Positions 5,325 through 8,387 of a stretch of 8,387 nucleotides of DNA are shown in pieces. The stretch lies in contig PIXS01000423.1 in the NCBI GenBank assembly GCA_003096255.1, positions 1-8,387 on the forward strand. The letters are read 5' to 3'. The stretch is from Candidatus Bathyarchaeum sp. Its GTDB lineage: Archaea > Thermoproteota > Bathyarchaeia > Bathyarchaeales > Bathyarchaeaceae. The notes below the pieces were generated by a model, which saw nothing but the letters and a program-made list of their open reading frames with translations, had not been told where the DNA came from and searched no databases. The position numbers and the translations under genes were made by a program. Numbering within the stretch: position 1 is the stretch's first letter; the number at the start of each line of letters is the position of its first letter.

Positions 5325-7601
5325 TTGCGTGCCGAAATCAAAGTCAGCGGCATAGTTCAGGGCGTGGGTTTCCGCCCATTCATCTACAGGATAGCGGTCA
5401 AGAATGGGTTGAGGGGCTACGTGCGAAACAGAGGAGACGCTGTCGTCGAAATAGTAGCAGAGGGAAAAAAAAGCAAAGTTGCCCATTTCCTAGAAGACCT
5501 TGAGGCAGAGAAGCCGCCCCTGACACGAATCTACAAAATCATTACAGACTATAAGACAAAAGAAGAGGGCTTCAGCGAATTCAGCATCATACAAAGTTCT
5601 GGAGAAACTGAACTCTCAGGCTCGGTAATACCTCCCGACGTCTCAATATGTGACGAATGCTTAAAGGAGCTGCGAGACCCATCAAACAGGAGATTCAACT
5701 ACTTCTTCATAACCTGCACAGACTGCGGTCCAAGATACACCATAATCAATGGGCTTCCCTACGACAGACCAAACACAACAATGGAGGAGTTCAAGATGTG
5801 CAGCTTCTGCGCTAAAGAATACGAAGACCCGTCAAATCGGAGATTTCACGCCCAGACAGTGGCATGTCCCGAGTGTGGACCAAAAGCATATCTCGCCTCC
5901 AAAAAGGGAGACCCGATAGATTGTGACGACCCCATCAGGGAAGCAGGAAAGCTACTAGAGGAAGGCCATGTTCTTGCGATTAAGGGAAACGGGGGCTTCC
6001 ATGTTGCAGCAGCCACCACAAAAACAGACCCACTTACAAGACTAAGGCGGGTTAAACACAGAAAAAACAAGCCCTTCGCCATAATTTCTCCAAACCTAGA
6101 GACGGTAAGGTCTTTTGCTGAAATGAACCCGTGCGAGGCTGAGCTGCTGACTTCATACCGTAAACCAATTGTATTACTCAAGAAAGGCAGCGACTATTGT
6201 CTTTCGGAGCTGGTTTCTCCAGACTTGCATACTGTGGGCGTGATGCTGCCTTACACTGGACTGCATGCCATGCTCTTTGATGAGGTTGAGGAGCCCGCCT
6301 TTGTTATGACCAGCGCAAACCCGCCCAGCGAACCCATAGTCACAGATAACACTGAGGCAATAAACAAGCTGGGCTCCACTGTCGATTACTTCTTGCTCCA
6401 TAACAGGGAGATTGCCCAGAGGTGCGACGATTCGGTTGTCCGCTTCCACGGCAAGAACTCGTGTCTGATTCGCCGCTCAAGAGGCTACGCTCCAGAGCCA
6501 ATCCAGATGAAACAAAGTGCTGAACGATGCGTTTTGGCGGTTGGCGGAGAACTCAACGTCACCTCCTGCATCCTGACCGGAGACAAGGCATTCATTTCCC
6601 AGCACATCGGCGACGTAGAGAACTTGGAGACCCTCCGCTTCATGAAAAACTCGATACAGCACCTAAAGAAACTGACCAACTGCAACATTGAAGCGGTGGC
6701 ATGTGACATTCACCCACGGTTCACTACAACAAAGCTGGCTCATAGCCTAGGAGAGAAGTTTGGTTGTCCGGTTGTTCAGGTTCAGCACCATCATGCTCAC
6801 GCTGCAGCGCTCATGGCTGAATGGAACGTTGAAGAGGTTGTGGCTGTAACTTGTGATGGTTTTGGCTACGGCTCTGACGGCACGGCATGGGGAGGAGAAG
6901 TGCTCTACTGCAACAAGGAAGGCTTCAAGCGGCTAGCACATCTTGAGGCTCAGCCCATGGCCGGAGGCGACCAAGCAACAATTCATCCCTTGAGGATGGC
7001 TACTGGAATACTTCACAAAAAAGTGGATGTAACAGAATGGCTGACTTCACTGAGCGGCAAGTTTCCATATGGCAGAAACGAAACTGAACTGATTCTCAAG
7101 CAGCTAGAGAAGGGCTCTGTGCCAAAGACTACAAGCTGCGGAAGAGTGCTGGATGCGATTTCAGCCCTCCTTGGAATATGCTATGAGCGCACCTACGAGG
7201 GAGAACCAGCCATGAAACTAGAATCCAATGCCCTCAGAGGCAAAGACACCCTAAACTTGTCTCCCAGACGTGACGGAAAAGTTTTGGATACCACATATCT
7301 TGTTCACGAAATATTTGCCAACAAAGACAAAGTTTCTGTGGCGGACTTGGCGTGTTCAGCCCAGTCCTACTTGGCTCGGGGCTTAGCTGAGTTGGCGGTA
7401 GAGAAAGCGGAGGGGCTGCAGGTCAAGCATGTGGGCTTCTCTGGGGGAGTCGCTTACAATGAGCACATAACAGCAACTATGCGAAAAATGGTAGAGAAGG
7501 CGGGCTTCAAGTTTCTTGTCCACAACAAGATTCCAGCTGGAGACGGCGGAACCTCTTTTGGGCAAGCTGTAGCCGCGGGCTTCCAGAAAAAAAGTATTTA
7601 G
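5325..7601 (+). CDS. hypF: Carbamoyltransferase HypF, [NiFe]-hydrogenase maturation
   Basis: 758 aa, full length for HypF. Domain order is intact. An acylphosphatase domain has VQGVGFRPF at 11-19. Two zinc-finger-like cysteine sets follow, at C109/C112/C131/C134 and C159/C162/C181/C184. A YrdC-like domain spans about 200-380, with KHRKNKPFAI at 244-253. A Kae1-like domain has HHHAH at 488-492, CDGFGYG at 510-516, GFSGGVAYNEH at 704-714 and GDGGTSFGQA at 739-748. HypF converts carbamoyl phosphate and ATP to carbamoyl-adenylate and transfers the carbamoyl group to the HypE C-terminal cysteine, giving the CN ligands of the Fe site. The start is TTG. An in-frame TAG at 5319-5321 excludes any earlier start, and the acylphosphatase motif begins too close for a later one. 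It is the first gene of the rightward cluster. Confidence 0.97.
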   Translation: MRAEIKVSGIVQGVGFRPFIYRIAVKNGLRGYVRNRGDAVVEIVAEGKKSKVAHFLEDLEAEKPPLTRIYKIITDYKTKEEGFSEFSIIQSSGETELSGSVIPPDVSICDECLKELRDPSNRRFNYFFITCTDCGPRYTIINGLPYDRPNTTMEEFKMCSFCAKEYEDPSNRRFHAQTVACPECGPKAYLASKKGDPIDCDDPIREAGKLLEEGHVLAIKGNGGFHVAAATTKTDPLTRLRRVKHRKNKPFAIISPNLETVRSFAEMNPCEAELLTSYRKPIVLLKKGSDYCLSELVSPDLHTVGVMLPYTGLHAMLFDEVEEPAFVMTSANPPSEPIVTDNTEAINKLGSTVDYFLLHNREIAQRCDDSVVRFHGKNSCLIRRSRGYAPEPIQMKQSAERCVLAVGGELNVTSCILTGDKAFISQHIGDVENLETLRFMKNSIQHLKKLTNCNIEAVACDIHPRFTTTKLAHSLGEKFGCPVVQVQHHHAHAAALMAEWNVEEVVAVTCDGFGYGSDGTAWGGEVLYCNKEGFKRLAHLEAQPMAGGDQATIHPLRMATGILHKKVDVTEWLTSLSGKFPYGRNETELILKQLEKGSVPKTTSCGRVLDAISALLGICYERTYEGEPAMKLESNALRGKDTLNLSPRRDGKVLDTTYLVHEIFANKDKVSVADLACSAQSYLARGLAELAVEKAEGLQVKHVGFSGGVAYNEHITATMRKMVEKAGFKFLVHNKIPAGDGGTSFGQAVAAGFQKKSI

Positions 7602-7648
7602 CACAGAAATCATTCATAGCAGACAATTAGCTGTAGATGTGATGTAAA

Positions 7649-7987
7649 ATGGGACTTATAGGTGATGTTTCGAAGGGACTGCTCATTTTTGCAGTTGGCT
7701 TCTGGGTTTACCTCATCATACAGCTTATAGTAACGGGTCAAATCGTCTTCGCTGCACTGTTTCTTGTTGGTCTCATGATTCCCATCGTCTATGTAACCCT
7801 TGATTACCGAAGTAACTTTAGGGAATTTCAGTGTCGCAAATGCCAACATCACTTCAAAGTTTCATATCTAACATTGGTATTCACTCGGAAGTCCCAAGGA
7901 AGTGCCCATGCACCCACAGGAACCGCAGCCTACAATCTAGAATGCCCAAAATGTTACGCGAAAGCTTGGCTTGTTCCTCAAGAATAA
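7649..7987 (+). CDS. Unknown small membrane protein with C-terminal zinc ribbon
   Basis: 112 aa, not recognised as a named family. Two hydrophobic segments at about residues 10-28 and 32-51 form a likely membrane hairpin. A soluble domain with two CxxC pairs follows, C62/C65 and C99/C102, which looks like a zinc ribbon or rubredoxin-like knuckle. The ATG start is bounded by an in-frame stop (TGA at 7640-7642). The ribosome site is weak (GTGATG, about 4 nt upstream). The gene starts 47 nt after hypF, in the same direction, and may be co-transcribed with it. Its place between hypF and hypC hints at a link to hydrogenase maturation or simply at insertion of an unrelated gene. No function can be assigned. 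Confidence 0.7.
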   Translation: MGLIGDVSKGLLIFAVGFWVYLIIQLIVTGQIVFAALFLVGLMIPIVYVTLDYRSNFREFQCRKCQHHFKVSYLTLVFTRKSQGSAHAPTGTAAYNLECPKCYAKAWLVPQE

Positions 7988-8030
7988 GAAACAGCATGCC
8001 TGCTAATGTTGTTTACAGAAAACCAATAGG

Positions 8031-8038
8031 TTAAATAA
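8031..8038 (+). promoter_or_regulatory. TATA-like box of hypC
   Basis: TTAAATAA, in an AT-rich setting 44 nt past the stop of the preceding gene. Initiation about 25 nt downstream would fall near 8058. Position and composition only. Confidence 0.4.
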
Positions 8039-8053
8039 ACGGGGTGGTCAGAC

Positions 8054-8091
8054 ACTTTTTGTGCCGCAAAAAAGTTACGGAATATCTTCCG
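8054..8091 (+). promoter_or_regulatory. Two adjacent inverted repeats in the hypC leader
   Basis: ACTTTTT (8054-8060) pairs with AAAAAGT (8069-8075) across an 8-nt spacer. CGGAA (8078-8082) pairs with TTCCG (8087-8091) across TATC. Both lie between the TATA-like box and the hypC ribosome site, so they may be protein-binding sites or leader hairpins. The arms are short, so chance is a real alternative. Confidence 0.3.
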
Positions 8092-8113
8092 AACCAGTGT
8101 GGTGAAAGTTAAG

Positions 8114-8326
8114 ATGTGTCTCGCGATTCCAGCAAAAGTTCTAGAAGTCAAGGGAGACGTTGCCAAAGTAGATTTTGGGGAAGGAGTTGCCCGAGAAGTG
8201 AACGTTATGCTGGTTGACGCCAAAGTAGGCGAGTATGTTCTGGTTCACGCGGGATACGCAATCGAGAAGCTGGACCAGAAGGCTGCTGAAGAAAGCCTGA
8301 ACACTTGGCGACAAATTTTGGAATAA
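8114..8326 (+). CDS. hypC: HypC/HupF-family hydrogenase maturation chaperone
   Basis: 70 aa, the usual HypC length. The family hallmark MCLAIPAKV starts exactly at the ATG at 8114. Cys2, which becomes N-terminal after methionine removal, carries the Fe(CN)2CO precursor with HypD and then contacts the hydrogenase large subunit. The conserved VGEYVLVHAGYAI stretch lies at about 38-50. A GTG five codons upstream (8099) would bury Cys2 and is rejected. GGTGA lies 8 nt before the ATG and matches the archaeal anti-Shine-Dalgarno. With hypF in the same window, this indicates a [NiFe] hydrogenase in the genome. The next gene begins about 19 nt downstream, so hypC probably leads an operon. Confidence 0.95.
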   Translation: MCLAIPAKVLEVKGDVAKVDFGEGVAREVNVMLVDAKVGEYVLVHAGYAIEKLDQKAAEESLNTWRQILE

Positions 8327-8345
8327 AGTTAAGGGGTAAACAGTC

Positions 8346-8387
8346 ATGATAAACACAAAAGAGATAATAAATGGCGAAGAGGTTACC
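8346..8387 (+). CDS. 5' end of an unidentified gene, cut by the window edge
   Basis: An ATG at 8346 opens a frame of 14 codons (MINTKEIINGEEVT) that runs off the window without a stop. AAGGGGT lies 8 nt upstream, and the spacing to hypC (19 nt) is operon-like. hypD or hypE would be usual neighbours, but these few residues do not match either N-terminus well enough to name it. A second ATG at 8371, in another frame, lacks a good ribosome site. Confidence 0.45.
   Translation, partial: MINTKEIINGEEVT

Noticed and set aside
8099..8113. GTG start five codons upstream of the chosen hypC start.
   Set aside because: It would place residues before the essential Cys2 of HypC and overlaps the ribosome site GGTGA.
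8381..8387. GGTTACC at the window end resembles the terminator arm at 1574-1579, suggesting a dispersed repeat.
   Set aside because: Only 6-7 bases match, and the 8381 copy lies inside a reading frame with no hairpin partner, so chance is sufficient.

Overview
The window reads as a piece of an archaeal genome from an anaerobic, hydrogen-metabolising organism. The archaeal call rests on the set of protein families (HdrB/HdrC-type reductase subunits, an MvhD-type protein, HypF and HypC). It is also supported by TATA-like boxes upstream of the transcription units, Shine-Dalgarno sites matching GGAGGTGA, and frequent GTG/TTG starts. The sequence would fit a Bathyarchaeia-like or methanogen-related lineage. 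That placement is a guess: an anaerobic bacterium is not formally excluded, and no taxonomic marker gene is present.

Left part, minus strand (about 13-5051). Two transcription units point leftward. The first, read from 5051 down to 1588, holds three tightly packed genes. They are a tandemly duplicated ferredoxin/MvhD electron-transfer protein, an NfnA-like FAD/NAD(P)/[2Fe-2S] subunit, and an NfnB/GltD-like FAD/NADPH/2x[4Fe-4S] subunit. This unit ends in a very clear intrinsic terminator: a C(UUCG)G-capped hairpin followed by a T-rich tract. A TATA-like box then precedes the second unit, hdrC-hdrB, whose genes are 1 nt apart and whose cysteine sets are intact. No HdrA gene lies in the window. 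The five proteins together look like a redox module in which Nfn-type flavoproteins and an MvhD-type adaptor could take the place of HdrA/Mvh and feed electrons to HdrBC. That assembly is an inference.

Middle (5052-5324). The divergent intergenic region of about 270 bp carries a striking 26-bp near-perfect inverted repeat (5178-5203), which is a good operator candidate. TATA-like elements lie on both sides of it.

Right part, plus strand (5325-8387). This holds hypF with a TTG start, a small unknown membrane/zinc-ribbon protein, and hypC, which has its own AT-rich promoter and a structured leader. The first 14 codons of another gene are cut by the window edge. HypF and HypC mature the Fe(CN)2CO centre of [NiFe] hydrogenases. 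Their position beside an MvhD-type protein suggests a hydrogenase is encoded elsewhere, possibly partnering with the left-hand module.
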